Shown: positions 24,801 through 38,234 of the stretch, piece after piece
How the letters are laid out: each line of letters starts with the position of its first letter
Position numbering within the stretch: the stretch's first letter is position 1
Assembly: GCA_004154925.1 (NCBI GenBank)
Contig: QJNS01000024.1
Location: forward strand, 62,001-126,000
Reading direction: 5' to 3'
DNA: 64,000 nucleotides
DNA from: Monosporascus cannonballus
Taxonomy: Eukaryota; Ascomycota; Sordariomycetes; Xylariales
Made by a program: the position numbers and the translations under genes
Notes under the pieces: generated by a model
Told to the model about the DNA's origin: nothing
Database searches by the model: none
What the model saw: the letters and a program-made list of their open reading frames with translations, nothing else

Positions 24801-27230
24801 AGTACATCACTTAGTCGGTATGCAGCAATTAGCGCCTAGACGTGGCACCGGGTTATTTTCCTCCTAGAAGGGGGCGCCGGTCAATTTACGACGACAACGA
24901 CGACGACGACGAGTAGGTAGGCAGGCGGGATGGTGGAATTATCCTGTTCTAATGTCGGTCCGCAAGCATATACCCAAGTGGTACGTCTGAATCTGTCGGG
25001 TTCCTGGAGGTGGGATCGAGCATATAGGGAGTAGTCATAGCAGTGGTAGTAAGCTGGGATGCTATTCACCCGCCGGATTAATCGCGAAGGGCGAGACGAA
25101 GATAGAGTCGCCGTAAGCCACGCCCCCGCGGGAATTGACGGCGCCACGCAACGTAATCAGTCAGGTAAATAAATACTGATACCGAGGCCTCGGCTTCACG
25201 AGTCAAGCCGCCCTATCACGTAGATAAGATGCATGCGTAGCTCCGAGGTACACGATGATAGCGCATGCCGCTCCGGCAAAGAAGGAAGTAAAAGTCACAT
25301 GCCGCTTGTGGGGGAAGGGCGGGGATGTAGCAGCAGCCTTATAGATTGCATCGCATAGTTTCTCGTCGCGCGCCACGGTTCGTCCACATCCACGTCGATA
25401 TCAGCAGCGGCATTAGGGGAAACAGGAAGGGCAGGTCGGCGGGACGGCGACGAATCACGAGGCGCCCGCGCGAGAGATCTGCTAGGACTTGACGCGCGGC
25501 CCTGGGCAACAGACAGGCAGACAAGCGCGGATAATAATAATCCGGCCTGGAAGCGAAACAAATAAACCGGCGCCCAGCGGATGGGCGATGGGATATGGGA
25601 ACGGAATATCCCGAACCCAGAAAAGGTAAACAACGACGTCATCGTTGGCGTTATCGTCGTCGCGCGGCGCGGAGATCTGTGCCCAGTGGCCAGACGTCGC
25701 ACGCACGGCGGAAACTGCATGCACGCTTGCCCAATCGTACAGGCCTGACTGACCGACGGGTACGTATGTCACGGTCGCGCAAGGTGGCTTCCCCCTTAAT
25801 AACCCTGCTTAACTCGGCATACACATGCGTGTATACGCAAGGTATTGCCGCAGATGCAACTCGAGGGACCACCTAGGGGTTATAGATGTCCTCGTTCCAA
25901 AGTTATGATAAGCCCTTTTTTGGTCGTATATGTAAGCAGATTGGAAAGGAGTTCGGAAGAACGCCTCCCCGTCTTAGATAGAGTTGCACTTATCTGAAAG
26001 CGCCGTATCGGCCACGGTCTCGTCAGCACGTAAACACACCTAGGTGTAGATTTTTGTCTCTGTTCGCCTGCCGCGGGTCTGTATGTATATGCCATGCCCC
26101 GGGATGGGCGAATCATAAAATCCCCGAGGGGACAATCAGATTGGGAAAGCTAATTGTCGTGTGGGTGGGTTCCGTCCGTCGTACTACCGGCACAACAGCC
26201 GCCGCATCAGCCCGAGCTGCTGTAGGTAGGGCGATTTTCTCCCGCCCAGCAACGAGTAGGAGGAAATGGTTTTTCTGTTCATTGCCCAAGAGGCGCGGAC
26301 GCCGACGTGGTGTAAAGAGGCGAGAAATACCAGATCTTTTGTACATGGATTGGAATGGTCCCTCCTTCGACGGCTCTGTTTCTAGATGAGCAGACCAGAG
26401 CCGGGATTGCCATAATATTGAACCTTTTTTTTTCTTTAATTTTCTTGCGAGGGCGCTTCGTTCCACATGCGTACGTACGCACTCGCTACTGGCTGTTGCC
26501 AGCTTAACAGTGCTCGAGGTGAGCTGTAGTGCCAGAGAGCAACTAAGCAAAGGGGTTAGTTAGAAATCCATGGGCTAAAATCCTTGATAGACAGGCGTGC
26601 CAAATATCTAGGTGCACCGCCTCTTTGTTCTTTGTAGGCAATAATATACATATTTCCATTCGTCATTCCCGCATGCTTTAACGATGAAAAATGTTCACCG
26701 CCCAATAACTCCTTTCGCTCTCTTCTATCCCACCGTATTCGTAGATGCATTTTGACCGTAATCATGGAAATGTCCCGTAAGTGTATGTAGGTACCTAGGG
26801 AGGCTTGGAAGTTGGCACATTTCAAGTAAACACAGTGAATCGAAGGACAGTGGCCTTATCCGATCAACGAAGATAGACCACCCTCGCGTTTTTGGCCCCT
26901 TCTATAGGTTCCCTAGGGTGGGGTTCGGGTTCTGCCGCGTGCTTAATAAACTGTGACTGGGGAGGGGACGCGTTTCGCTATTTCGTAAAGATCACCGTAG
27001 GGATGTCGAGATTCTCGGGTGAAGAGATCTTGAAGGGTTGGTAGCGCATTAGACCTGATGGTCGCACGGCCGATCGACTGTAGAAGAGACCGACGGGTCT
27101 CATGGCATCAAGGTCATTTTGCATGCTTACTCTGCGAATCCGTGATGGCTCGTTTTTCGATTGTCGGGGGCCTCTACCCTGAAACGAGATAGCTGCGAGG
27201 GATAATCGCATGATTTTGAACCACCTTCAT
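21878..27230. other. gene-poor interval
   Basis: No recognisable protein or RNA gene. 22.0-23.7 kb is AT-leaning with only short frames. 23.75-26.5 kb is GC-richer, with CGA-type simple repeats, and reads like promoter or 5' flank DNA. Open frames up to about 145 codons exist but show no family motifs, and many lack an ATG. The end (26.9-27.2 kb) is the 3' flank of the minus-strand proline-rich gene. Confidence 0.4.
24888..24913. repeat. (ACG)n trinucleotide repeat
   Basis: About eight ACG units with one ACA interruption. Non-coding as far as can be seen. Confidence 0.7.
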
Positions 27231-28768
27231 TCACGCGGCCCCTAGTCCACCGGTTCCACCGTGCGACTTCTCATCATTCTCACCCGCCACCGGCGAATGT
27301 CGCCGCTCACCTTCCCGGTGCTGCTGTTGCTGTGTTCTTATTTCCGATGTTGTGAATCGGGGTGATGGTTGATCTGATAATAGAGATGAGACTGAATGAG
27401 CACTACTCCGAGGTTGCTGTGCAGGCTGCGCCGTTTCTGGCATCGTCTCTTCGCGGGAGGTACCGAATCCCGGAGATAATCCACGGTATGCGCCGAATCC
27501 TTCCCCGCGCCCTCGGCCCACTGGCCTGTAAGATGATATATCGCTTCTCTGTCGCGAATGGCCTCTCCGTCGACCAGGCGGTGGGTTTGACAAGGTAGAT
27601 GGGAACCCCTGCTGACCGTATGGCGGTGACCTACTCCGCGGCTGTGTTGGTGCCGGTGTAGCTTGTTGAGGGCCCGTGGCTTTTCGTTTCCGAGGTGATT
27701 CTACTAATTTGACGTTTATTATTAGTTATCTGGCTTTCACTCGCTCGTTTTAGGCTTGGACGAACCAGATGGCGTTCCAGGCTGATTGGAGCTTGGCTGG
27801 GAGGTCGGTGGTGTCCAGTGATGGAAGTAAATCGAGGGCGATTGTTCCTGCTGCTGCGCCGTCGCTTGCTGGTGCCCTAGTACGTGCGCCGAGTAAGACG
27901 GATTTGCGGGGGCTGCAGCAGCCATCTCACCGGTGCGTAGTCGAGGGAGGCTAGAACTATCTAACGGTCTTCCGACCGAACCTGCCACGCCCATTGTATG
28001 TGCTCTGGCTCTGGTTGGTGAGCCGGGTCCTTGATACGGCACGAAGCCTCCTTGCCCGGTTGCCCCGGATCCCGGTGTCGACGGCACCCCGACCGAGCCA
28101 GAATAGGTCCCATATTGCTGAGAGTCTCTCCGATGGTCTGGCGATACGGGCCCCTGCGCCGGCAGTATCTGCGCGGGGTGTACTTGCTGTGGCATCAAAT
28201 ACTGCTGAGCAAACTCTCGCGCCACCTGCGGGAATGTTCCGCCCCCCATCCCAGTAAATAAGACCGGAATCATCGGGGGCGGGATACCCCGATCTAGGGA
28301 GGTCCGGAGCATGTCGTGTTCAATTTTTCGCTGTTCCAACCGCAAACTCTCCTGGCGCGTCTTCTCCTCTTCCTGCCGTCTCCTCTCCTCCTCCGCCTTG
28401 GCTATGAGCCAAGTCTTCATAGAATCCTCTGAGCCTTGCCATTGCGGTGGGGCAGGCAGTGCGCCAAGATTCTGGCTGTGAGCCGGGGGAGCTGGCGGCG
28501 CTTGGGAGTGCAGAGACGGTCCTGGAGCTGACTGGTGGGCTTGGCCGGGTGCTGGCGGAGGTTGCGATAATGACATGGCTGCCGGCAAAGGCAGACCACG
28601 GTGAGGCGCCGTCATGGGCTTGACGGATGGACAGTGTTTCTGTGAAGCTGGAAGCGGCTTCTGGGCGGAGTCCTGGGCGACCACGGGGGGCGAGGATCGG
28701 GGCGGTGTCGGCAGGTCATGGACGGTCCGGTAACCGTAGTGGACTGGCTGCTTGAGTGTGAGCATCAT
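27231..28768 (-). CDS. proline/glutamine-rich conserved fungal protein, function unknown
   Basis: Proposed exons 28768-27766 and 27700-27231 give 490 aa with one 65-nt intron (donor GTTCGT, branch-like CTAAT, acceptor TAG). The splice is inferred because it alone restores the downstream frame SPRKRKATGPQQATPAP; a GTGAAA donor 23 bases later fails on phase. The N-terminus starts MMLTLKQPVHYGYRTVHDLP. A Pro/Ser/Gln-rich region follows, then a charged helix at about residues 118-160 (MKTWLIAKAEEERRRQEEEK) likely to form a coiled coil, then GIPPPMIPVLFTGMGGGTFP. The C-terminal half is disordered, with basic SPRKRK and RGRGEGF stretches suggesting nuclear location. The build, with a long 5' flank, resembles fungal regulators, but I cannot name the family. 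An upstream ORF reading QSQMFPPSSYTSLYPR ends at a TGA overlapping the start ATGATG. Confidence 0.68.
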
Positions 28769-30368
28769 CTCGGATACAGAGATGTGTAAGAGCTAGGCGG
28801 GAACATCTGTGACTGCTTCGGAGGTTCAAAGAACGGGGAGGGAATAACGGGCGGTTTCAGTAGTAATACTCGAGGAAGGGTGATAATAACCTTGGCATAA
28901 GAAAGCTGGTGAGGACGGCCAGCTTGGTGGAGTGGAAAGAGGAAGCATTCGAGACTTATGACACTTTTGGGTCTCAAAGCCCACCCTCATCTGATGATCG
29001 TTGCCAGATGCATACAGGGAGTAATTTCAAGGAGGGATTGGCTAAGATGCAAGACGACACCGGTTCGAGGTAGTAGATCAGTTATGAACTGGCAGCCGCA
29101 GTGCGGAATATAGTCGAGGTACCCAGCTTGACGCCTCGGCAGCCAATACGAATGGAAAGAGTCCTTGAGGTGGGTGGCACCTTATAATGGAGGACAGCTC
29201 TGCTACTTGTGGCTCTTTTAGGTAATGGCCGAAACGGGAAGGAGTGAAGAGAGCGTCTCCTAACTAGATGTGGAGCTGATAGGATGGATGCCCGGGCTCG
29301 ATTCTTTTAGGGTCCATGTACGCGGAGGCGAGACCAAAGCAAGCAAGAGGTGCAAAAGGGCCAGCGTAAAGGAGAGAGGGCCAAAGAGCTACTGGGAATA
29401 ATAGTTCAGGGGATTGGCTACGTTGAGTCTGGGAGATGGGATCGAATAGGAGGCAAAAGAGAATAGCACAACTCCCTGTCAGTGAATGTGGCTAAGTCAA
29501 GTTAGATAAGCTTCCCTTAACGGGGACGGTGGGTTTGCTAGCCTGGAGGAAGATAAATAAGCTCAGGAAGACCTCCGAGAAGAACGGGATTTCGGGCAAC
29601 CAATCTCGGTCGAGAGACACAAGACCAGAAGAAGCGGCTCAACACTTAGCAAAGAGAGAAGAGAAGATGATGGGAGGGGGAAGCTTTCTTTTCACCCCAC
29701 CGCCATGACAAGGCTGTGATTAACCTATCGAGGATAGGACAAAAGGTGGCCTGTCCTTGTCTCGCCTCTATCAGGGTTCAAGGGGCTTGTTTTCATTTTA
29801 CAAAGCTGAGCGTTAGGGCCGGCCAGTGGGATGGCGTGTTATAGCCCAGTCTTGTTTTCGCGGGCCCGTTCTGTCATGGCTCGTAAAGATTCGAAGTCTC
29901 GACGGCTGTGGGCCCAGAGAGGTCGACGCACAGGCCGGGGCCGACTGTTGTTATGCAGGGTCGATCCCTCGATGCGTGTGGGAAGATCATGGAGGCGTGT
30001 GAGAATCACGGACGAATCAACGAATGTGGGGGTGTGGAAATACTAGTCTTATTGGGAAGAGGCTACTCGAGGGAGTGTCTTGTATGGACGGAATGGACTT
30101 GTGGGGTCTGAAACGCACACCAAGCAACCTCCTCTTCGAGGGAAGCTTGACGATAGTGGGTCAGCCAGAAGAGGTGAAGATATCCCTAGGACGGAAGTGA
30201 AACTCCATGTCGAAAAGAGACCAGGCCAAAGACAGAGAAAGAGAGAGAGCTAATAAATTGTCATGTGTCTTTCTTTGAATCTCAAGTGCAGGGAGAGATC
30301 TCAAGACTCGGAAATAGCCGCGCTGGATGATCGGACGGTGGGAAGCGAAGGATGGGGTACACTGTCAG

Positions 30369-30385
30369 TTGTCTGTCTGTCTGTC
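30369..30385. repeat. (TGTC)n tetranucleotide repeat
   Basis: Four tandem TGTC units in the upstream flank of the proline-rich gene. Confidence 0.65.
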
Positions 30386-30887
30386 ATCCGGGACGGAAAT
30401 ATGACTTCCAAAAAGGAAGTGTGTAACACCTGAGCCGACCTCGCCGTTTTGTTCATGGCATGCTTTACCTATTGCTTCACGCTTCACCTGAAGATGTCGT
30501 GTGGACACAGCACAGGGGAGGGATATGGCTGACGGCTGGGGTATGATATTCGCGTTGCACGTAGTGGTATGTGGCTTAGTCCGCCTGGTGCAGCCAAGCA
30601 TCGTTGCCCTCTCTTCTCCCTCTTTTCCCCTTCTCGCCTATGCCGTATGTACAGTACTACTGCCTGGACTATGCATGTATTCATGCACAGAAGTTGTGCA
30701 AGCAATGTCTGCCTAATATCCTCCTAATGTAGTATGCAGTTGTGACAAAGGAAAAGGGCAGGCGCCACCCTCGTCACATTCAGATGTGCAAGCACAGGAT
30801 TGTATATACTCAGTCATAGTCGTTCCGGCGAAATTCTACTTGTACCTCGATATATGCAAGCATTACGCTGATTGGCTAATTTAGTTA

Positions 30888-30987
30888 CAAGTCGATCCAT
30901 TTGACTGTTTAGCATCCAGTTTTAAACTTCGAAAGGTACATGGCTTTAGAAGTACCCTTTTCAAGTTTAAAAAAGTGGATCAACTTG
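30888..30987. repeat. 100-bp imperfect inverted repeat
   Basis: Outer arms CAAGTCGATCCA (30888-30899) and TGGATCAACTTG (30976-30987) are inverted copies with one mismatch. Inner arms TTTTAAACTTCGAAAGGTAC (30920-30939) and GTACCCTTTTCAAGTTTAAAA (30952-30972) pair with few mismatches around a 12-nt loop. The left side carries about 17-20 extra bases between the two arm segments. The structure resembles a decayed fold-back or MITE-like element, but no flanking target duplication was recognised. Confidence 0.6.
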
Positions 30988-33900
30988 CATGGGTTCTTTT
31001 TAACGTTTAGACCATCCGTTGGGCAAAAGTAAAATCCATGCTGACTAATTGCTCAGCACACATAGATGCAGCATTGAATGTGCAGTGTTCCCCAATATAA
31101 TGCATCATATACAATAATTTGTGCTATATACGCTGTACATTCCTCGGTACCCAGCGTTTGAGTTACCCGACTCATTGATGCTTCTCGTCGCCCTTCCGCG
31201 GTTCGTCACTTGTGTAAGCGTATTTGGCATGCCTGACATAATAAACCGCTGGCTACGCACCAGTTGTGCATCATACCACAGTAATATAGCCCCATACCTT
31301 TGTACCTTTAGGGACTAAAGCCGCATGCCTAGTGTCTCCGCTGCAAATGGCGTGTATTGACCCCTTCTGGTCAAACACGTTATTTAGAAAAGTACCTACC
31401 CGACCGAAGTTCTTGCCTCAGTACGGCGTAGCTAGCTTCATTGCTGCTAGTCATATGCCGAGTACTAAGTTTGTGGGTCAAGGATAAAAGGCTTTGGACC
31501 GGTAGCAGAGAACATACTCTTCTAAACAGAAGAACATTAAGGGGTTTCTTTGGGGTCCTGGCCCGGAAGGGAAGGAATATGAAGAGGTTCGCGATATGAT
31601 CCCATGAGCTCGAGCGAAGTCTCGAAGAGGCTTGCTTCTTTTCGTTACGAAGGGAAAGAGTGAGAGCACCCGACTTGGGATCGGTCCATTGTCCTTACTC
31701 ACTCACGCTGTGGTGACGATGTTTCGCATTAAGCAAAGTATGGAGATTGCCAGCTAACAACCCCAAGTGGGCAAGTCGATCCTCTGTGTTTGGGAATCTT
31801 TGGTTGACAGCCGGCGGCACGGGCACCTTAACTGGGAGGGCTATTTGTAGGGTTCCGATTAAGGCTTTCGAATGAAGGACCACTTGGGTAATATCCCAAA
31901 ATTTATATTTAGATAGAAGCCGGTTTGCTCCATTGCTTGGTTCGACACGATTGCCTTATTGAGTACGGATGGCCTAACCTACTCGGGTAAGCGCGGAACC
32001 CCCAGCTGATTCCACAGTGTTTTGTGACAGGGCATCGGATCTTAAATTGGCGTTCCTATTTGAAGATTCGGACAGGGAAGAGAAGCATCATCGGAGACAG
32101 GATCTTCGTGGGAGCATAAGGCGGCGATCTTATTATGAGGGGTTGAAGAGGGGCAACCAGCCCCTTGTTATTTACTGCCTTTGGTGGCTACTGTGCTTCA
32201 TATACAAAAAGTACATGTCATTCACCTTCGATGAAGCATGAAGGCTTTAATATTGTGCGGATTTCAATATTGTGTTGAGACCTCAGACGACGGCTCGCGA
32301 TGCAATTGAAAAACAGGCCGATGCCGTTATACCTCTTCCTGTTTCACCGCGGGGGAGGTTCAGTCCACCCGTTATGCATTATATATGTATTTACGTTACC
32401 CTTCAGCTTATAGCTCCCCTGCTCTGCAGAGATCATAGCGAGCTACTGAGTAAAGACTGGAGAGCGGCTGATAACATTGAGATATTTTTGGATTATGATT
32501 GGTAATAAGACTCTGATGTTTGTCCAGCTCCCCAAGTCATTAACGAACCAGAGATTCGCTTTATCACGGTATCATTGCAACGTCTTGAGCCCCCTCCGAG
32601 ACTGGTATGTCCAGACTCATGAGGTATTGCATATCAGAATGGGGCAGTGATTAACACACCTGAACCTTGCTCATCGTAAAACACCAAAAGGCTTGGCAGA
32701 TACAACCAGCCAAGCCGGGCATGACATCCTCAGTCCCTACTTGGGGTTCATCCACATGCTTCGACGACTGCCATTTCTGCAAGATTGACAACTTTTTCTG
32801 AAGAAGGTTGCAGATATGATGAAGCGGCGGGCGAGTGAGCCGTGTATTATTACAGACATCGTACTGTTGGTAGAGCCAAAACAATCTCGGCATGGATCGT
32901 TGTAAAACGGATCAGTATCCTCAGACTCGCTGCCCGATACGTCCGGGTATGCGAGGGTGGCCATCGAAAGCGCGGACTGTGGAGACAGTTCCCTATGCGG
33001 GAACAAATGTTCTATTTGGGGGTGGGGGCATGTCCTTAGCCTTGACTTTGACTGAGCACAAACACCAGGGCATCTATTTCAAGCGGAGATACCTGCCATA
33101 TAGCACTGTGAACTGAAACAGGTTTCGAAAAACTTCCCAGCGCCACCACATGCCCAACGGCTCTGTATGTCTCTCTCACAATATATCCATCCAAGCCGAG
33201 GCCCACCAACTCCTGATCAATCAAGAATTAGATTATTGTTCACCCTGGACCAGAGTTGGTAATAAACCGAGCTTCTTGAGCCTCATCATTTTCCAACTTA
33301 CACCAGATGTGGTGGCGCTGGGTGCAACCTGCTCGACCAGTTTAACGGCTACGATGTCTTGGCTCCCGAGGCCATTAACAAGACTAGGTGGCCTTGGTTT
33401 TAACCCGGATCTCAATAAGTGCCCGGCCGATACGAGAATGTGCATGCTTCGGACCAGGAATGCTGCATATGCTCCTGCACCTAGTCGAACACGAATGACA
33501 ACCACTCGCGTGACGCGTTTCCCGCTCATATCGGTCAACATTGCGACTGGAGCTTAGATGCGTACTCTGCTTTCATTGCTTAGAGACGGGGCTAGAGATG
33601 TTGTCTATTTATCTTTCTCTTCCTCCGCGTTATTATTTTTCCTCAGTATGCCTCAGGTCGCCATCGTTTCTGCATTGCGGATCTTGACGGGGCGGTTCCA
33701 GGCGCACGCGAAGTTAGACATAGTCTCCCCTTTACATATGGCAGCATTTAATATTACGTACCAGTAAGATCTTAGCTCTATGGAGCATATTGCTCAGATA
33801 TCCATCCACACTACTTCACTCGCAGAGCTGTCAGCATTAAGCAGGTCAGACGGAGTTAGAGGACATGCAACAGTCGTATCTCCTCGCGATCCTGTACGGT

Positions 33901-36900
33901 TAATATATGAGTGCTGCGGATGTGTTAGTATCAATTTATAGGCAAACAGCCCACCTTTTCAAGCATATCCGTATGTCTATATACCGGTATAGGTACGGAG
34001 GAAGAGGAGATGGCCATAGACTCTGGCGCTACAAAGCTTCAAGTTCACGAAGCTACGGTAGGTTCGTACATACTATGCATATATCTACCGCCAAAGGTAT
34101 CTAGGTAATAAGGCATTCATTATAGGCTAGTTGTTAGTCTCCCGCTCGCTACCTTACATTATCCAGGGGTATCTTCTGTTAGCTCCCTCCACAAGGGCCA
34201 CCGCATGTCAGTGTAAGTTCCCATAGATTTTGTATAGGGATTGAACATGATCTAGCTATTTGCTTATCCTTCCCGTTATCGTAATTGACTAGGATTCCGC
34301 CTAGAAAACAGTGGCTAATGTATATTCCATAAATTATCTATGAGACCTTACATTCTAACCTTTGATAGAAGAATCAGGGCCTGTGGAGGCAGCCTTCAGA
34401 AAATACCCCTAGATACTGTATCCGACCCTGGGCATGTACATTACTGGCACAACAGGAGAACAGGTACCTAGCAGGGTACAAAGTCGGATGTAGCATTAAG
34501 ACTCTTGGTATGATATAGTACCAGCGGTGTGGCTCTGTGGCTTGTTGCCTCTCATTCGCCGGTTACCTCAGCGAACTTCTTGGCTTGCTCTATTGGGCCT
34601 GAGCCTCTTTGCGGTCCGTGTTGTTTTCACACCAAATTAGACTTGCCCGATCAAGAATATCTGAAACAACGCCATCGGTATCCCTTATTTTCTATCTCAG
34701 CTGGGCTTGCATAACAACACACACACCGATTGTTGGATGCCATTCATATTCACTGCCCTTGGCCTGTTCCCAGAAGCAGCGTGGGGATGTAGAGAGAAGA
34801 CAGCGGAACAAGACACTTGTCCCTGCTCATCGCCCTGCAGCTGGCCGAATATCCGGTTGCGGAGAAACCAGCCCAGGCACGGAACACCTTCCTGCGCCCA
34901 ATATCGAAATCTATACTTCCTATAGGAGAACGGCAGCATGAATAGGGTGGAGGCTGGACTGGGCAACTCTTACTTTGGGGTTCGCTCTCTTGGGAATCCA
35001 GACTCCAGAAGTGGAAATGCACAGGGGAAGACCACCATGCCGCCCCCCAAAGACTACAGGGATCTCAATCATGGCTCAAATGCTCTATGGAAACCGCAGT
35101 TCTTCATTGGACGCTCTCTTAAGACGTTTGAGATATAATAAATTGCAGAGCAGCGTGCTCTAGTACCGTCTTTGAGTGGACCAGTCGAACCATGACAGCA
35201 CCGCTACTAGTTGTCATTCGCACGCTCGAAAAGGTTCGCATCGCGCAAGGGACTAACTACGACCCTGTAGCATCCGCGTACCATTTCGGCCTCGTTATCG
35301 CGTCAGCAATGGGCAGTAAGTTAATTGGCTGATGCGCTCGAGGAACATCACGAGCACGGGGTTAGTAGCTCATGGATGCTATCGCAAATACGCTCTATTG
35401 ACAGGCGTGTTATTCCGTAAGTTTTCCCTCCATCATGACTGGGTATCCTTAGTGCTACTTTCCTCCCCTGGACGTATGAACGATCTATCAAACTGCACCC
35501 CGACATCCGCGACCCGGCGCATGTTAGACGTGCAATCATTTAACTAACCGAGGTACATCTACACTCCTAAAACTTGGTATAGCCTCCTATCAGCTTCTGA
35601 TACTTCAGCTCTAAGCTCAAGGAATTGGTTGTTTCGTTCTTATCAAGACTGGAGCCGGGAAGGGTTAGACCGTGCGACTGTGGATAGCCCTATGCGCTCG
35701 TGACTTGTAATTTCTGCCTCACTGTTAGAGCTTCGGCGCCACTTGCTCAGTGCGTGCCTGCGAAACACCGACCCAGATGTTGGCTTGCGTCGAAGTCACC
35801 AGCGAGGGACTGGGAACTTCGATATTCTCAGACGGGAGGTGCATACAAAAGTCCAGGCCGGTCCTAGCGTACTAGCGAGGCGTCACCGCTAGTGGTCACA
35901 GTCACGGATTCTAAATTGGCCTCATGCTACGACCTGTGTCTATCAATTCCCGGTTATCTTAAGCGTCTAGCTGGTCTCGAAGACCATTTCCGCCTGTACT
36001 CTGGTTGTCAATCAGTGATGGTACTGCGAGACAATGGGGTTGAGGCTGGTTCAGTGGTGGAATATGGCGGACATCCGGAAGAGTAATGGAAAATATACCT
36101 GGCCGCCGAATACTGCATACGTGCTCCACACGAACACATCTAGATAGGCGGTCGACGGCATAGCGGACAAGGATCAGAGAACCCTAGAGCTAAGTCATTG
36201 TCCAAAAAGTTCCCAGACGAAGTGTTTCAGGCACTCCCTCCCAAGCGTCTGATCTGGAGACGAGACTGGTTCTAACCCGCTACAATGACCAACTGGGACG
36301 ATTGCTTACATGAGAAACGTGCCAGGGTCACCTGTCTAGCCTTAATTGACGGGAGGGCGATTTCCTTATATGATCGGCGCATGGCTCCAGCCACGCATTA
36401 TGCGGGCGGGGGGCTCTCTACTCGGGAACGGTAGATCCTTGGGAAAGCCTGGATCATTGACTTTTAAAGAATGGGTGACGTACATAGGTTGATCGTAGGA
36501 TACTTTTTCAGGCTGCTGGAAATTCTCATTCGAACACCCTCGCGGTCCGTCAACTGGATACTATGGACGATTTCATGTCGAAGTCGACGGCTATTTTGAA
36601 CTTGAATCTGTTCATTACCTTCTGAAGTGACTGGCTAATCACTGCCGATTGCGTGAGGATCAAACCTGGAGTATTCACCGCTTGAGCCTCCCAACCTTCA
36701 CGCGGCTTCTTCTATACGCTAGATACAGTTTCCTGTTTTCCTGACTTGACTCCATTCAAAGTTGCTGACGTTTCTCGCTACCGCCCGTCCTCTCAAAGGA
36801 AAGATCGGGTGGCAGGTTTGTTTGGCATTTGGAGGCTGGCTAACCAGCAACCACAACGCTGGTGACTCGATGCAAGCGGTATTTTCGCTTGGCTCCCGCA

Positions 36901-37240
36901 TGCCCAGAGCCCGCATAAACAGAGATCGTGCGTCCCAATCGCACGCGGACCGCTCGAATCTTGTTTTGATCGCCCATCGGGAAGCAGTGCCTTGGCACAA
37001 TGACCGAGTGCACCTGTCTGCCCCCATTGGCTGTAGAGTAGCCAGGGGCATATAAGTAGTTGGCTGTGTCTTCTAGGCGTATGGAGCCGGGAGAAGCCGC
37101 CATTGTAGACATCCTAGACGTTACTCGGCACGTGGCTTCGCTCTCCTTTCACGGAGCTTTTGGGGGGCTGTGAATATCGAAAATCCGATGTCCGTTTTCG
37201 GACGCGGCTCTAGGCACTAATACTACCAACATGATTCCGG

Positions 37241-37284
37241 GACCTCCAGCCGAGACCTCCAGCCGAGACCTCCAGCCGAGACCT
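37241..37284. repeat. 13-bp tandem repeat, 3.4 copies
   Basis: The unit GACCTCCAGCCGA occurs three times without change (37241-37253, 37254-37266, 37267-37279), followed by GACCT. It lies in non-coding DNA. Identity of all copies points to recent slippage. Confidence 0.9.
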
Positions 37285-38211
37285 AAACCGCTAGATAGCA
37301 TCATCGGCTCATCAGACAGAAGCGACTACCGGTATCCTTGTCCTTGCTTGGGCCTGCCTGCATGCCGTAACTCTCCTCGATGACGAGGAGAAGATGATAC
37401 GATACCGCTAGGATCCGCTCCTGGGACTAGGTTAACCAGCAGCGGAGCTCAGTGTTGTGGAATGCCCTTTTTGCTCTGGGAAGCCGCACGTGCGTGATAA
37501 GGGGTTTGCCATACGAATATATATTCGGCGAACTGGAACTCTCGATAGGCCTTCGAAAGGCTATTAGCCCTCTCGGGAGCATATGCGCTCGCTTGGAGAT
37601 ACCAACAACGCAGATTCGGCTGTGCCAAGAGGCCCCCAACCTAGAACGCGCTGAAAGAAAAAAAAAACCGCGCGTGGCATATGTGGCACGATGGTGGTTC
37701 AAGCGCGGAAATATCAAGGAACGTCTCCTTCGAGGGCTTGAAGTTCGCGCTGATAACACCCGTGCGCGTGCATACTTGAACAACCGTATACAACGTGCCA
37801 AGCCTTAATGCCGCTCGCCTAGTTGCTTCGTGCATAAAGTATGCAAATACAAGTTCTAGCTATGGGATGGGGTTGGCTAGCTATTAGTCCCTTTGTTTCT
37901 CCATAGGCCGAAAAGTGAAGCAAGGGATACACCCGACCGATACGTTCCAAAAACCAGATATGGTAAGCGTCCGCGATTTAGGGCCCTCCCTGTTCTGTCC
38001 GTCTTTGGGTGGACCCTGGATCCTGGCACGCGCTCCGCCGCCCATCTATGGGTTGCCCCGGAACAGGAAAAACCAGGGACGGCGAGGGGGTGCGGTAGGC
38101 AGACCATTTCATCTCCAAACGGGGAGATCCCAAGCCTTTCCCTCATTCCCTCGTCCTCGAACAACTTATACGTACCTATAGCTGGCTAGATGTCCGCCCT
38201 GTCAAGTAAAT

Positions 38212-38234
38212 GAGAGAGAGAGAGTGTGTGTGTG
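38212..38234. repeat. (GA)n/(GT)n microsatellite
   Basis: A GA run passes directly into a GT run in non-coding DNA. Confidence 0.75.

Noticed and set aside
25295..25720. Possible secreted protein on minus with a hydrophobic LLLSALVCLSVAQG stretch
   Set aside because: The hydrophobic stretch lies too far from any start for a clear signal peptide, and the rest is Arg/Ser-rich without family features.
32651..33557. Cluster of overlapping ORFs on both strands
   Set aside because: Frames change every 60-100 codons with no conserved motif or splice chain, so no gene model could be supported.
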